Shown: positions 43,361 to 52,443, numbered from the stretch's first letter. The stretch: 64,000 nucleotides of DNA from Planctomycetales bacterium ZRK34 (GCA_014873095.1 CP050848.1:2294001-2358000), one strand, 5' to 3'. A program made the numbers and translations. The notes: generated from the sequence alone by a model not told the origin.

Positions 43361-45283
43361 ATGAGCCAGGCAGCGGATCAAATCCAGCAGGTGGTCCAGC
43401 GGGCCTTGAGCGAGTTTGAATCGCTCTCGGCCTCGGAGTTGGCCCCGTCGAGCGTGATGACGCAGATGATCACGACGCTGTCGCGCGCCACCGCGGCGAC
43501 GGCGGCGGTGGCGTGGATGCCGAACCGGCGCGATGGATCGCAGATGGCCGTGGCGCGCTACGGGCAATCGAAGATCGCCTTCTCCGAGGAGGGCCTGCCG
43601 CTGGCGTCCGTGATCGAAACCGTCGAGCAGGCGACCACCGACAACAAGCCCACGATCGTCTCACCCGACCAGCAGATCTTCAGCGGGACGGAACTGGCGA
43701 AGACGACGCAGTTTTTCATACCGATGGATGCGGCCGGCCATGTCATGGGTGTGCTGCAGGTGATTCACTCGGCGGAGCTGGACCCGAAGGTCTACCGCCA
43801 GTACATCGCCTTCACGCAGCACGCGGCCCGTGCGGCGGGGGTCTATCTGGCGCGGCGGCAGTCGCAGGTGTTGGCGGAAGAATCCGCTTCGCACGCCTCG
43901 ATGCTGAAGGTCGTCACGCAACTGCTGTCAGAAGACAAACCGCACGACCTGATTCACGAACTGGCCAACGCGGCGCGGCCGATGTTGCAGGCGCAGCGCG
44001 TGGCGGTCGTCGGGTATTGGAAGCGCAAGTCGGATGTGCAGTTTTCCGATGCGGTCGATGTCAATCGCAAGGCGGTGCTCGTGCGGGCGGTCGAGATGCT
44101 CGCCGACACGGTGCGCCAGCGCGAAGTGCCGATGACGTTCATCCGCCATCGGCCGCTGGAAGATGAAGACGATGCCCTGGGTCCGTTGCTGGAAGACATC
44201 TACAGCCTCGGGGCTGCCGAGGTGGTCTGCATGACGCTGATCCGTCACGAAGACCGCGTGGTCGGCGTGATGCTCGTCGAGTACGCCAGCACCGATCAGG
44301 CCGACCAGGCCACGCCCAACCAGCAGGTGATCTGCCAGCAGGCCGGGCCGATTCTCGACCGGGCAATCGCCACGTGGTACCGCCCGCTGCGGCGGACCAG
44401 CCGCGTCCTGGGCGCCTGGCGCGATAAACCGCTGAGCTTCACCGCGAAGATCATCGCGGCGATCGTGCTGGTCTTGTCGCTGTTGTGGGGTGTGTTCTTT
44501 GTGCCGGCGCCGATGTATGTCCGGGCCGATGCGCGACTGGAGCCGGCCCACCTGGGTGTGATCACCGCCCCCGTCGAGGGCCGCGTCGACAAGGTCGTCG
44601 TGCAGACGGGCCAACCCGTCAAGGCCGGTCAGACGCTGGCCGCCATTGACGACACCGACATCCGCCTCAGGCTCGTCGAGGTCAACAAAGCCATCGACGG
44701 CGAACAGGTCAAACTCGAAGCCGCCCGCGCCAAGGGCGACGCCCCGGCGGTGCGCACCAGCGAGTTGCGCATCGATCAGCTCAGCATCCGCCAGCGCATT
44801 CTGCAGCGCGATCTCGATCGCACGCAGGTCAAAAGTCTCATCGACGGTGTCGTGCTGACCGAGCGCCTGGACCAACTGGAAGGCCGCACCGTCGCCGTCG
44901 GCGATGCGCTGGTACACGTGGCCGATCTGGGCCACTTCGAACTGGTGATGGAAGTGCTCGAAGAAGACCTGGCACTGGTGGAAAACGCCCTGCGAAACGA
45001 GCGGCCGGTGACGGTCGACTTCCTGTCGCGCGCCTGGCCGGACCGGGTTCAACACGCGACGATCACCGACCTCGGCGCCCTGTCGCCGACCAGCGGCCCC
45101 GACGAGGCCAATCAGCAGCACGTGTTCCGAATCAGCGTGCCGATCGAACTGCAAAACATGAGCCCGCAGCTTGTGCTGGCCAACCCGACCGGCCGCGCAA
45201 AGCTTGAGGTTGAGCCCGCCTCGCTGGCGTATCGCTACGGCCGACGCGTCTGGCGATTTATTCAGATGACGCTGATGTTCTAA
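43361..45283 (+). CDS. GAF-GAF-TM-HlyD membrane fusion protein
   Basis: 640 residues. The N-terminal cytosolic part contains two GAF-like domains (about 25-165, with SQMAVARYGQSKIAF and MGVLQVIHS; about 185-345, with QRVAVVGYWKRKSDV and VVGVMLVEYAS). A single transmembrane helix lies at about 372-390 (IIAAIVLVLSLLWGVFFV). The periplasmic part is a HlyD-type adaptor: a barrel-sandwich hybrid (GVITAPVEGRVDKVVVQTGQ), a short coiled coil, and a beta-barrel ending at FLSRAWPDRVQHATI. Joining a cytosolic sensory module to an export adaptor in one chain is unusual and suggests signal-dependent export. It is followed by the M50/HlyD gene after a 165-bp gap that holds a fold-back repeat. Confidence 0.82.
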   Translation: MSQAADQIQQVVQRALSEFESLSASELAPSSVMTQMITTLSRATAATAAVAWMPNRRDGSQMAVARYGQSKIAFSEEGLPLASVIETVEQATTDNKPTIVSPDQQIFSGTELAKTTQFFIPMDAAGHVMGVLQVIHSAELDPKVYRQYIAFTQHAARAAGVYLARRQSQVLAEESASHASMLKVVTQLLSEDKPHDLIHELANAARPMLQAQRVAVVGYWKRKSDVQFSDAVDVNRKAVLVRAVEMLADTVRQREVPMTFIRHRPLEDEDDALGPLLEDIYSLGAAEVVCMTLIRHEDRVVGVMLVEYASTDQADQATPNQQVICQQAGPILDRAIATWYRPLRRTSRVLGAWRDKPLSFTAKIIAAIVLVLSLLWGVFFVPAPMYVRADARLEPAHLGVITAPVEGRVDKVVVQTGQPVKAGQTLAAIDDTDIRLRLVEVNKAIDGEQVKLEAARAKGDAPAVRTSELRIDQLSIRQRILQRDLDRTQVKSLIDGVVLTERLDQLEGRTVAVGDALVHVADLGHFELVMEVLEEDLALVENALRNERPVTVDFLSRAWPDRVQHATITDLGALSPTSGPDEANQQHVFRISVPIELQNMSPQLVLANPTGRAKLEVEPASLAYRYGRRVWRFIQMTLMF

Positions 45284-45288
45284 ACCAA

Positions 45289-45407
45289 TCGTGCTCGTGC
45301 TCGTCATCGTGACTCGTAATCGAAAGCACCGCGTCTGCTGAATGCCCGAGCACAAGCGCACGACATTACCGTTCGATTACGACGGACGATTACGAGCACG
45401 AGCACGA
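45289..45407. repeat. Long inverted repeat of TCGTGCTCGTGCTCG type
   Basis: Left arm TCGTGCTCGTGCTCGTCATC and onward (45289-45324) pairs with 45372-45407 (ending CGAGCACGAGCACGA) over 36 bp, with a few mismatches. It lies between the GAF-HlyD and M50-HlyD genes. Confidence 0.75.
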
Positions 45408-45448
45408 AAACCCAACGGGGCGGCACCCGCTCCCTTGGCGCAAAGACC

Positions 45449-47647
45449 ATGACCGATCAGCCGCAATATCCCGTGCCGCGCTTTCGCCGCGATGAGTCGA
45501 TCTCGCAGCTCGAGCAGATGCGCGCCCAGGCGCTGCCCGCGGCCCGCCCCGACCTGCAGATCAGTCCGCAACTTTACCTCGGCAAGACCGTCTACGTCGT
45601 CAAGGATCCGGTCAGCCTGCAGTACTACCGCCTGCAGCCGGCCGAACACTACGTGCTGACCCACCTCGACGGCGAGCGCAGCGCCAACGAGTTGGCCCAC
45701 GAGTGCAGCCGCCGCTTCGCCGACCTCCCCACCGAGCCGGACGATGTGCTCAACTTCGTGCACATGCTCCACACGACCGGGCTGCTGCTGGGCGAAGGCG
45801 CCCACGCCGCCCAGCTCCGCGTGATGCGCGCCAAGCGCAAAAAGAAGCAGCGCTTCGCCACGCTGACAAACTTCCTGTTCATCAAGCTGCCGGTGCTCGA
45901 TCCCGATCGGCTGCTGGACGCCATGCACGGCGTGCTGGCCTACGTGATGAACCGTGTGACCTGCACGCTGGCGATCATTTACATGCTCTTCGCTGCCGGC
46001 GCCGCGATTCTGAATCTCGACAAGGTCCAGCACGTGTCGATGCCGATCCTGTCGTGGCAGAACCTGCTGATCATGTCGGCGGTTTTCTTCAGCGTGAAGA
46101 TCATCCACGAATTCGGGCACGGCCTGGCCGCCAAGCACCGCGGGCTCGAAGTCCACGAGATGGGCATCCTGTTCATGGTGTTCATTCCGATGTTTTACGT
46201 CGACACGACCGACGCCTGGATGGTGCCGCGCCGCCGGGATCGGTTGTGGATCACCGCCGGGGGCGTGTTCATCGAATTCCTCTTCGCCGCCACGGCGGTG
46301 TGGGTCTGGCTGTCGACCGAGCCGGGCGTGGTCAACCTGATCGCGCTGGACATCATGATCGCCGCGTCGGTCACGACCGTCCTGTTCAACGCCAACCCCC
46401 TGCTGCGGTACGACGGTTATTACTTCCTCATGGACTGGCTGGAAATCCCGAACCTCAAATCCAAGGCCAACCAGTTCCTGGCCTACCTGGCCAAGCGCTA
46501 CCTGCTGGCGATGGATGAGGAAGAGCCCCCGGCCGAGGCGGCGACCAAGCCGATCTTCATGCCGATCTACGCGGTCGCTTCAGCACTCTACCGCCTGCTG
46601 ATCACGTTCGGCATCATCACGCTGGTGTGGCACATCCTCGATCCCTACGGCCTGGAAGTCATCGGCTCGGTGCTGGGGCTGTTCGCCATCGCGACGATGA
46701 TCCTCGTGCCGCTGTTCAAGTTCTTCAAGTTCATCTGGACCCAGCAGTGCCGCAACACCCGCCGCACCGCGCTGACCGCCCTGGGCACGCTGGCGCTGGC
46801 GGGGCTGTGCTGGGCGGTGGCGTCGATTCCGCTGCAGCAGGATGTCGAGCGACCGATGGTGGTCATGGCCCAGCAGCGCGCTCCGGTGTACGTGCCGGTC
46901 AACGGGCGCGTCGCCGAGTTGTTCATCACCGCTGACACCATCCTCGAACCCGGCCAGCCGATCCTGCGGATCGAAGCCGATGAGCTCACCGAGCAACTCG
47001 ACACCCACCAGGTCGAACGCCAGATGGCGCAGCTCGAGTTGAACATCGCCCGGCAGAAGGGCCGCCAGGAACTGATCACCTCGCTGGTCAAACGCTTGCA
47101 GCTTCTGAACGAACAGATCGACTACACCCGCCAGAAGATTTCGCAATTGACGGTGCGGGCCCCCGTCGGCGGACGGCTGTATGTCAACGGCAACATGGCC
47201 GGCCTGCTGGGCTCGTACCTGAAACGCGGCCAGGAGCTCGGCACCATCGTCGGGCAAGGCCCCCGCGAGATGTTTGTCGTGATCCCACAGACCGATGCAG
47301 CCCTGGTCCACCCCGACATGACCGCCCGCGTGCGCCTCTGGTCGATGCCGCAGATCACCTTCGAAGGCCACGTCGAACGACTCGGCGGGCAGTTCATCCG
47401 CTCCATGCCGCACGAAGCTTTGTCCAGCGTCTATACGGGCGAAGTGGACACACGGCGCGTCGATCAGTATAAATCGATGCCCGCGACGCCTTCGGTCGTG
47501 GCCCGCATCGCGCTGGACCACGCCCCGGATGTGACGCTTTTCGACGGCATGACCGGCCGCTGCAAGATCATCACCGGTCGCACCACCTTCGGCTCCGACC
47601 AGTGGCGCCGAATCCGACAGGCCATGAGCCTGGACTGGTGGCTCTGA
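45449..47647 (+). CDS. PqqD-like / M50 site-2 protease / HlyD fusion protein
   Basis: 732 residues. N-terminal residues 35-115 resemble a PqqD/RRE peptide-binding winged helix (LGKTVYVVKDPVSLQYYRLQ, LTHLDGERSANELAHECSRR). The membrane protease core has zinc ligands H220-E-F-G-H224 and the second motif N316-P-L-L-R-Y-D322-G, both intact and set in transmembrane helices as in S2P-type M50 enzymes. After another membrane bundle (to about 455), the C-terminal 260 residues form a periplasmic barrel-sandwich (VYVPVNGRVAELFITADT, APVGGRLYVNGN) with a coiled coil. The same triad occurs in planctomycete M50 proteins annotated as peptide zinc metalloproteases. It probably processes and exports a peptide; the substrate is not known. 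The gene ends 79 bp before the DUF3467 gene. Confidence 0.85.
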   Translation: MTDQPQYPVPRFRRDESISQLEQMRAQALPAARPDLQISPQLYLGKTVYVVKDPVSLQYYRLQPAEHYVLTHLDGERSANELAHECSRRFADLPTEPDDVLNFVHMLHTTGLLLGEGAHAAQLRVMRAKRKKKQRFATLTNFLFIKLPVLDPDRLLDAMHGVLAYVMNRVTCTLAIIYMLFAAGAAILNLDKVQHVSMPILSWQNLLIMSAVFFSVKIIHEFGHGLAAKHRGLEVHEMGILFMVFIPMFYVDTTDAWMVPRRRDRLWITAGGVFIEFLFAATAVWVWLSTEPGVVNLIALDIMIAASVTTVLFNANPLLRYDGYYFLMDWLEIPNLKSKANQFLAYLAKRYLLAMDEEEPPAEAATKPIFMPIYAVASALYRLLITFGIITLVWHILDPYGLEVIGSVLGLFAIATMILVPLFKFFKFIWTQQCRNTRRTALTALGTLALAGLCWAVASIPLQQDVERPMVVMAQQRAPVYVPVNGRVAELFITADTILEPGQPILRIEADELTEQLDTHQVERQMAQLELNIARQKGRQELITSLVKRLQLLNEQIDYTRQKISQLTVRAPVGGRLYVNGNMAGLLGSYLKRGQELGTIVGQGPREMFVVIPQTDAALVHPDMTARVRLWSMPQITFEGHVERLGGQFIRSMPHEALSSVYTGEVDTRRVDQYKSMPATPSVVARIALDHAPDVTLFDGMTGRCKIITGRTTFGSDQWRRIRQAMSLDWWL

Positions 47648-47726
47648 GCGAGGCGGTCCGCTACGATTCGATCCGGTTTCCACGAACTTAATCCCTCCGT
47701 TTTACCCGAAGAAAGGGGCGCTCCCC

Positions 47727-48101
47727 ATGGCCAAAGACCCGAACACCCACGAGACCGTCACCACTCCCGAGCCCCAACAGGGCCAGACCCAGCTTCGCAT
47801 CGACGACTCGGCCACCACCGTCAACTACTCCTCGACCGCCCGCATCTGGGGCTCCGCTGAGGAAATCATCGTCGACTTCTCACAGGGCGTGCGCCCCAGC
47901 GGGCAGCAGAATGTCGCCGTCTTGAAGATCGACAACCGCACCATCATGAGTCCCTGGGCCGCCAAGCGCCTGGCCATCGCCCTCGGTCAGACCATTCAGC
48001 GCTACGAGCAGACCTACGGCCCGATCGAGATCGATCCCCGCAAGCGCCTGACCGAAGAAGCCCAGAAGGCCGCCGCGTCTTCGACCACGACCACCACGTG
48101 A
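47727..48101 (+). CDS. DUF3467-domain protein
   Basis: 124 residues, soluble, no signal peptide. A polar N terminus (MAKDPNTHETVTTPEPQQGQ) leads to the DUF3467 core: TVNYSSTARIWGSAEEIIVD, then IDNRTIMSPWAAKRLAIALG and IQRYEQTYGPIEI (about 30-105). The C-terminal tail is a run of Ser/Thr after a Lys/Ala/Gln helix. The function of DUF3467 is unknown. It follows the M50/HlyD gene closely, and GAAAGGGG precedes its ATG by 8 bp. It could be a regulatory or substrate-presenting partner of that system (inference). Confidence 0.85.
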   Translation: MAKDPNTHETVTTPEPQQGQTQLRIDDSATTVNYSSTARIWGSAEEIIVDFSQGVRPSGQQNVAVLKIDNRTIMSPWAAKRLAIALGQTIQRYEQTYGPIEIDPRKRLTEEAQKAAASSTTTTT

Positions 48102-48118
48102 TCCCAAATGGCTGAAGC

Positions 48119-49390
48119 ATGATCTATCGTGCCGCGCTGCTGCTGATCGCTCTGCCGCTGATCGGCTGGTGGACCTGGCCCGAGACATGGATCGTGCGCC
48201 TGATCATGTTGGCGCCCGTCGTTCGATTCGCCACATTGATTTCAACGGATAGCCGCGAGCGGAAGCTCGCGGTTTTTCTTTCGCGCGCCAAGGTGTTCGT
48301 CGTCACGATCGGAATCAGCATCGCCGCGGCGGTCGCGCAGCACATGAGCATGGCGCAGATGCTCGGCGGATTCGTCCGCCCGACCGAGGTGGTCTTCACC
48401 GCGTGGTTCTACATCGGCTGCCTGTCCATCCTCGAAGGCATCGACTGGCTGCTGCGCCGCGCCTTGATGAAACTGCCGGCCGCGCCGCTGCGCACACCGC
48501 TTCGCCTGCTGATCATCATCATGATCATCCTGCCGAGCGCGATGGCGATCGTCGAATGCGTGCGAGTCAAAACCGGCTACACGCTCGGCGAACATGCCCT
48601 CGCCTTCGACCCGATCGAATTTCACACCACCACCTCCGACGGCCTGAACATCCACGGCTACTTCTTCGACCGCGGCCACGACACCACCCTCATCATCGCC
48701 CACGGCCTCGGCGCCCACACGGACAACTTCTCCCCCTACGCCACCGCCCTGCTCAACGACCACCCCATCAACAGCCTCATCATCGACCTCCGCGCTCACG
48801 GGTACTCAGCCGGGCACACCGCCAGCTTTGGTTCACTGGAATCACGCGACCTGCTCGCGGCGGTCGACTGGCTGGACGTCAATCACCCGGCGGCGTCAAA
48901 ACACCTTGTTTTTTACGGGTTTTCCATGGGCGCCGCCGCCGCCACGCAAGCGGCTGTCAAGTCCCCGCGAGCCGTCGGGCTCATCCTCGATTCCGGGTAT
49001 GCCCGGCTCACAGACATGGCGTATGTGCTGGCGTCGCAACTGCCGCAGGGTGTGCGACAGTATGCGTATTACACCGGTCTCGGCGCCGCATCGGCCATCA
49101 CCCAGGCGCCGTTGTGGAAGCTGGCGCCGGTCGAAACCATCGCCCGGCTCAACATGCCTGTGCGTGTGTTTCACGGCAGCGCCGATGTGCAGATACCCCG
49201 CGAGCAGGGTGAGCAGTTGCTTGATTTGCCGAACGTGACCGGCCGCATGATCGCCGGCGGCGGGCATACGAATCTGTCCGCCGACCCGCGCTACTTCGTC
49301 GACATGGGGCGATTCATCGATCTGCTGCTGGCTGACGATGGCGAACAAAACCCATCATCGCCAGACCAGCCCACCATCCAAGCGCGCTGA
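48119..49390 (+). CDS. Membrane-anchored alpha/beta hydrolase
   Basis: 423 residues. The first 160 residues hold about four transmembrane helices. The C-terminal domain is a serine hydrolase: the oxyanion turn IIAHGLGAHTDNFSPY, nucleophile elbow G267-F-S269-M-G271, D in HGSADVQIP near residue 360 and H in AGGGHTNL near residue 383. It resembles peptidases or esterases of the BAAT/Bem46 group. Codons about 44-52 (STDSRERKLAV) are written by a fragment of the REP-like hairpin, in a loop between the first two helices. It starts 18 bp after the DUF3467 stop and its 3' end overlaps the convergent PEP-CTERM gene by 77 bp. Confidence 0.8.
   Translation: MIYRAALLLIALPLIGWWTWPETWIVRLIMLAPVVRFATLISTDSRERKLAVFLSRAKVFVVTIGISIAAAVAQHMSMAQMLGGFVRPTEVVFTAWFYIGCLSILEGIDWLLRRALMKLPAAPLRTPLRLLIIIMIILPSAMAIVECVRVKTGYTLGEHALAFDPIEFHTTTSDGLNIHGYFFDRGHDTTLIIAHGLGAHTDNFSPYATALLNDHPINSLIIDLRAHGYSAGHTASFGSLESRDLLAAVDWLDVNHPAASKHLVFYGFSMGAAAATQAAVKSPRAVGLILDSGYARLTDMAYVLASQLPQGVRQYAYYTGLGAASAITQAPLWKLAPVETIARLNMPVRVFHGSADVQIPREQGEQLLDLPNVTGRMIAGGGHTNLSADPRYFVDMGRFIDLLLADDGEQNPSSPDQPTIQAR
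48248..48273. repeat. REP-like hairpin fragment inside a coding sequence
   Basis: GATAGCCGCGAGCGGAAGC then TCGCGGT matches the start of the hairpin at 4687-4713 in all but one position. It lacks the closing arm. It lies in frame within the hydrolase gene. Confidence 0.65.
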
Positions 49391-50075
49391 GCGGTTCGGG
49401 CATGTGCGCCGCGGCAGTCAGTTCATTGATCCGGCCGGGGTTGAGTTTTTGCCCGCCGGCAAGCTGCAAATTCGCATCGACACTGCCGGTGATGATCTGA
49501 TCCGTGTAGCTGTTCTGATCACGATCACGATACAACGCGTCGCCGATCGTGATCGTGTGCACGGGTTCACCCTCAAACGATGCACCGGAGATGGGACTGA
49601 TCTGGTACGTGATCGCGTCGGTCGACTCGCCGGCCGCCAGCAGGTTCTCCCGCTGCTCGAAGCCGGGCGACAGACCGGTCACGTGATCGTAGAGAACCAG
49701 CGTGCGCGCCACGCCGAACGAGTAGCCGTAGTTCAGCGCCGCCTCGACGCGCTGATTGGCCGGCGGGGAGGGATGAGTCCAGTTGCCGGTGTGCACGATG
49801 TAGCTGTCGGCGCCGCCGACCGTCGTCAAGGTCGTCACCGAATAGATATTCCACTGCCGCCCGGTGTTAAGCCCCGCATCGAACACCACCAGGTCGAACT
49901 GCTGACCGGCCGTGGTCGACGGTGCGTAAATTTCAACATACCCCCCCAGCGACCCGGCCGATGTATTCACCGGCCCGGTGAGCACCTCGCTGATGCACCA
50001 CGTCGATGCCCCCCGGGTCGTCCCACAGAGCATCACCACCACCATCCAAAATCCCGCGCCGATCCGTACTCGCAT
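49314..50075 (-). CDS. PEP-CTERM surface protein
   Basis: 253 residues. A signal peptide (MRVRIGAGFWMVVVMLCGTT, cut near RGA) is followed by a beta-rich region without a recognised domain (SLGGYVEIYAPSTTAGQQFDL, TGNWTHPSPPANQRVEA, GEPVHTITIGDALY). The C-terminal tail is the sorting signal MPEPLSALGWWAGLAMMGFV followed by RHRQ. GGGAGGA lies 5 bp before the ATG at 50075, which decides against the longer frame. Its 3' end overlaps the convergent hydrolase gene. It is not close to the two sigma modules. Confidence 0.8.
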   Translation of the reverse strand: MRVRIGAGFWMVVVMLCGTTRGASTWCISEVLTGPVNTSAGSLGGYVEIYAPSTTAGQQFDLVVFDAGLNTGRQWNIYSVTTLTTVGGADSYIVHTGNWTHPSPPANQRVEAALNYGYSFGVARTLVLYDHVTGLSPGFEQRENLLAAGESTDAITYQISPISGASFEGEPVHTITIGDALYRDRDQNSYTDQIITGSVDANLQLAGGQKLNPGRINELTAAAHMPEPLSALGWWAGLAMMGFVRHRQPAADR

Positions 50076-50579
50076 GCGTGTCCTCCCTCGAAAGCAGTCC
50101 GCATACGATACTTCAGTGCCATCTGTATGACACCATCTCACCTCGCCACGACAGGTTATCCACAGGCTGTCCAGCCACTTGCCAACCACTGACTCTGCCT
50201 TTGGGCCGTGGGCCACAAGACGATCTGATGCCGCTGGTAATCCCCGCAGCACACCGCAATGAGTAGTAACCCCCGGTCAAACAACAGCATGTGATTTGGC
50301 CCCCGCGGCCCGGAATATCCGTGAACAGACCGGTGGACCGCCGCTACGATCGGTCATGCCGTGCAAGTCGAAAATATTTTTCCACATCCTGAGTCAACCC
50401 CAGCCGGATATAACAGGATATATCAATCCAAATATATTTGACTTAATCGTTTAGACCGACAATGATCAGAGACTTGACGCAGTGGGCTCGTCCCGTTGCG
50501 GATCGCTCAACCACCGTGATCTCGGGTTGCCGGGCGCTCCCCGTTGCGGTTCAACAAGCCCGGTCGTGAGAGACACATC
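50076..50579. other. Divergent intergenic region, 500 bp, no gene recognised
   Basis: Nothing in it has codon bias or a family match. The central part (50400-50450) is locally AT-rich, with a possible promoter for the radical SAM gene. A short TCACAACACT-free stretch resembles half of the AT-rich palindrome (AAATATATTTGACTTAA at 50430-50446) but has no pairing arm. Confidence 0.5.
50438..50466 (+). promoter_or_regulatory. Candidate sigma-70 promoter upstream of the radical SAM gene
   Basis: TTGACT at 50438-50443 and AATGAT at 50461-50466 with a 17-bp spacer, in an AT-rich patch about 115 bp before the GTG start. The -35 is strong, the -10 is weak. Confidence 0.35.
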
Positions 50580-52277
50580 GTGACTACATTCCGCGTGCTT
50601 CAGCCGCCGGCCGTCCAATCCCAGCAGCCTGTTCATCCGCTCGGGTCAAACGCCCGCGTGCTGCTGTCGAGCGTGTTCGGACCGTACGCGCAGGACGATG
50701 CCTTCGGCTCGCGAGCCATCAACCCGATGGAGCTCTACCACAATCAGGTCACCCGCGTGCAAGGCCCGTTCTCCCTGCGCATGTTCCACCGAAGCTGGGG
50801 CATGATGCTCATTCAGCAGAACATCAGCGCCCCCTGCACGCTGCTCGATTTCCCGACACGCGATCGCTTCATCGAAGAACTCAAAACCAAGCAGTACGAC
50901 ATCATCGGCATCGGCTCGATCATCCCCAACGTCGGCAAGGTCGAGCACATGTGCGAGCTGATCCGCGAGCACCAGCCCCAGGCCACCATCGTCATCGGCG
51001 GGCACGTGGCCAACATGCCCGGCGTCCATGACCGCCTCGACGCCGACCACATCGTGCGCGGCGAGGGCGTGCGCTGGTTCCGCCGCTTCCTCGGTGAAGA
51101 CCCCGATCAGCCGGTCAAACATCCGAAGATTCTCTCCGGCCTCAAGACGCGCACCATGGGCGTCACCCTCGGCGAAAAGCCCGGCGACATCGCGGCGACC
51201 GTGATTCCCTCGGTCGGCTGCCCGCTGGGTTGCAACTTCTGCGCGACCAGCGCGATGTTCGGCGGCAAAGGCAAGTTCATCAACTTCTATGAAACCGGCG
51301 ACGAGTTGTTCGACGTGATGGTCGAGATCGAGCGCGACATGAAGGTCAACTCCTTCTTCATGATGGACGAGAACTTCCTGCTGCACCGCAAACGCGCCCT
51401 GCGCCTGCTCGAACTCATGGAACAACACAACAAGGCCTGGTCGCTGTACGTGTTCAGCTCGGCCAATGTGCTGCGGTCGTACACGGTCGAGCAACTGGTC
51501 GGGCTCGGCATCAGTTGGGTGTGGATGGGCATGGAAGGCAAAGACAGCCAGTACGCCAAGCTCAGCCGCGCCAATACGCAACACCTCGTGAAGCTGCTGC
51601 AGTCGCACGGCGTGCGCGTGCTCGGGTCGAGCATCATCGGCATGGAAAACCACACGCCGGAAAACATCGACGAGGCGATCAACTACGCCGTCGCCCACGA
51701 CACCGAGTTCCACCAGTTCATGCTTTACACGCCGATCCCCGGCACCGCCCTGTTCGCCGAGCACAAGCAGGCCGGCACCCTGACCGACCCCGAGTGCCGC
51801 GACGTGGCCGATACGCACGGGCAGTTCCGCTTCAACTACAAGCACCCGCACATCCCCGCGGGCGCCGAAACGGAAATGCTCATTCGTGCCTTCACCCGCG
51901 ACCTGCATGTCAACGGGCCGAGCGTCATCCGCGTGGCCCGCACCACGCTCGCCGGGTACAAGCGCCATCGCAATCACCCCGATCCGCGCATCCGCCGCCG
52001 GTTCAAACAGGAAGCCAAAGGCCTGGCGAGCGTTCACGCCGGGGCCGTGTGGGCCGCACGCTGCTGGTACGCCGGTGAACCGGAGCTTTACGCGCGGATG
52101 GACAAACTGCTGAAAGACATCTACGCGACGTTCGGCCTTCGCGCCCGTCTGGCGGCCCCGCTGATCGGCCGCATCGTGATGTCGAGCCTGAAACGCGAAG
52201 CCCAGCGCCTGCGCGACGGCATGCATTACGAACCGCCGACCTTCTACGAACAGGTCAATCAGCCCGCGATGGCGTAA
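50580..52277 (+). CDS. B12-binding-type radical SAM enzyme
   Basis: 565 residues from a GTG start at 50580. The N-terminal third is a Rossmann-like, B12-binding-type domain (QYDIIGIGSIIPNVGKVEHM, QATIVIGGHVANMP), without a recognisable DxHxxG cobalamin ligand. The radical SAM core has C214-x3-C218-x2-C221 (GCPLGCNFC) for the [4Fe-4S] cluster, then FFMMDENFLLHRKRALRLLE and GISWVWMGMEGKDS as in this family. A long basic C-terminal helical part follows (RHRNHPDPRIRRRFKQEAKG). Members modify lipids, hopanoids or natural products; the substrate here is not known. A TTG at 50544 is also open but has no family sequence behind it. Confidence 0.85.
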   Translation: MTTFRVLQPPAVQSQQPVHPLGSNARVLLSSVFGPYAQDDAFGSRAINPMELYHNQVTRVQGPFSLRMFHRSWGMMLIQQNISAPCTLLDFPTRDRFIEELKTKQYDIIGIGSIIPNVGKVEHMCELIREHQPQATIVIGGHVANMPGVHDRLDADHIVRGEGVRWFRRFLGEDPDQPVKHPKILSGLKTRTMGVTLGEKPGDIAATVIPSVGCPLGCNFCATSAMFGGKGKFINFYETGDELFDVMVEIERDMKVNSFFMMDENFLLHRKRALRLLELMEQHNKAWSLYVFSSANVLRSYTVEQLVGLGISWVWMGMEGKDSQYAKLSRANTQHLVKLLQSHGVRVLGSSIIGMENHTPENIDEAINYAVAHDTEFHQFMLYTPIPGTALFAEHKQAGTLTDPECRDVADTHGQFRFNYKHPHIPAGAETEMLIRAFTRDLHVNGPSVIRVARTTLAGYKRHRNHPDPRIRRRFKQEAKGLASVHAGAVWAARCWYAGEPELYARMDKLLKDIYATFGLRARLAAPLIGRIVMSSLKREAQRLRDGMHYEPPTFYEQVNQPAMA

Positions 52278-52304
52278 AAACCTTCATCGCCGAACGCATC
52301 ACCT

Positions 52305-52423
52305 GAAGAAAACATATTTCACCACAGAGAACACAGCGTTCACAGAGGTGTGAATGGCAGCTATCCATTCATCCTTCTCTGCGATCTCTGTGCCCTCTGT
52401 GGTTGACCTCTTCTGCCTTGGCA
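52305..52423. repeat. CACAGAG-type inverted repeat
   Basis: ACCACAGAGAACACAG (from 52321) and its imperfect complement CTCTGTGCCCTCTGTGGTT (to about 52412) form a long fold-back. A single arm of the same type lies at 54540-54590. Confidence 0.6.
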
Positions 52424-52443
52424 GCCTTGCGCTCTATACCGGC

